From positions 2,741,613 through 2,805,612 of the forward strand of contig NC_013790.1 in assembly GCF_000024185.1 (NCBI RefSeq): 64,000 bases of DNA, given 5' to 3'. Positions within the stretch are counted from its first letter, which is position 1; each line of letters starts with the position of its first letter. Source of the stretch: Methanobrevibacter ruminantium M1. GTDB lineage: Archaea > Methanobacteriota > Methanobacteria > Methanobacteriales > Methanobacteriaceae. A program made the translations under genes and the position numbers. The notes beneath the pieces are model-generated. The model worked only from the letters and a program-made list of their open reading frames with translations, made no database searches and was not told where the DNA came from. Below are positions 63,567 to 64,000 of this stretch, piece after piece.

Positions 63567-64000
63567 ATGAGCGAAGAGTCAAGCAGTTCCAAAGTTGCAA
63601 AAGGCAGCGCAATTATCCTAATAGGAAACGTTATCTTCCGTGTAGGAGGATATATCTACCGCTTTTTAATGGCTTCCCTTTTAGGACCTGCCGCATATGG
63701 AATTCTCGGACTTACAACTCCTTTCCAAGGGATCTTTCAGGTTCTCTCTGCTGCAGGGCTTCCACCTGCAATTGCAAAGTATGTATCTGAATACAATGCC
63801 CTTGATGAGAAGGACCTTGCTCGCCAAACTATTTTTACGTCCCTTAAGATTATGGTATTCCTAGGGCTTTTCTTCGGATTCATAATGGTATTCGTAGCCG
63901 CCCCAATAATTACAAACTACTATCACAAGCCTGAGGCTCTTCTTCCATTGCAGGCTGTAGGTCTCATCACTCCTTTCAGCGTTATCGTTGGAGGATTCCG
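63567..64000 (+). CDS. Polysaccharide flippase (MOP superfamily), N-terminal part
   Basis: 144 codons to the window edge, no stop. Starts MSEESSSSKVAKGSAIILIG with GTGAT upstream. Hydrophobic helices of the Wzx/MATE-like fold are visible: IILIGNVIFRVGGYIYRFLM, then LLGPAAYGILGLTTPFQGIF, LSAAGLPPAIAKYVSEY and IMVFLGLFFGFIMVFVAAP. The phrase LGPxxYG...GLxxAIAKYVSEY is typical of lipid-linked oligosaccharide exporters. It probably moves wall or glycan precursors across the membrane, fitting UppP, the MurG-like enzyme and the adhesin. Confidence 0.85.
   Translation, partial: MSEESSSSKVAKGSAIILIGNVIFRVGGYIYRFLMASLLGPAAYGILGLTTPFQGIFQVLSAAGLPPAIAKYVSEYNALDEKDLARQTIFTSLKIMVFLGLFFGFIMVFVAAPIITNYYHKPEALLPLQAVGLITPFSVIVGGF

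Overview
The window is an AT-rich chromosome segment from a methanogenic archaeon of the order Methanobacteriales, most likely a gut or rumen Methanobrevibacter. This rests on methanogenesis marker protein 12, a methanogen-type thymidylate synthase, a fused Kae1-Bud32, a fused Fae-Hps, an archaeal ThrRS, a MurG-like glycosyltransferase of the kind expected for pseudomurein, tRNA genes without an encoded CCA, TATA-box promoters, and a giant surface adhesin-like protein with a C-terminal anchor. Ribosome binding sites are mostly GGTGA(T) or GGAG a few bases before the start, and several starts were moved downstream for that reason.

Layout. 1-10.6 kb: housekeeping genes (kae1-bud32, a CobT-family gene, an LSm protein, surE, thyA), a membrane-anchored Mrr-like nuclease-fold protein, two identical tRNA-Val(UAC) genes, ilvE and uppP. 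10.6-11.9 kb: a long gene-poor stretch with tandem repeats and a candidate structured RNA. 11.9-22.3 kb: marker protein 12, ilvC, ilvN, ilvB, then purD, argF and two repeat-helix proteins. 22.3-30.9 kb: argS, signal peptidase I, ilvD, a cupin, hcp and a TrmB-type regulator. With ilvE, ilvB, ilvN, ilvC and ilvD, most of the valine/isoleucine pathway lies within 20 kb, although not as one operon.

31.0-36.7 kb is the most unusual part. It holds a decaying array of three related cassettes: a shared Gly-rich hydrophobic module with divergent C-termini, each followed by a tiny two-helix membrane protein or a larger membrane protein. This is the architecture of polymorphic toxin/immunity arrays. A MurG-like gene follows, and then a clear secreted barnase-type lipoprotein with its barstar inhibitor. 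I infer a conflict or surface-competition island.

37.0-43.3 kb: thrS, a YeiH-type transporter, fae-hps, a zinc-ribbon protein and an Asn/Gly-rich coiled-coil protein. 43.7-61.7 kb is a single 18-kb gene for a ~5,970-residue adhesin-like protein: two beta-helix regions, Ig-like domains, a Tyr-rich repeat region, 11 Cna_B-like repeats, 11 near-identical DUF11-like repeats, four further DUF11-like domains and a C-terminal membrane anchor. Its best ribosome binding site points to an AUC codon. The window ends with an iron-sulfur flavoprotein, a 21-bp tandem repeat array and the start of a polysaccharide flippase.

A family of dispersed palindromic elements (core TTTTGATCAAAC plus a CAAACTTTT...AAAAGTTTG or GGCC/GGCC hairpin) abuts the stop codons of several genes and, in the opposite orientation, forms the leaders of the barnase and flippase genes.
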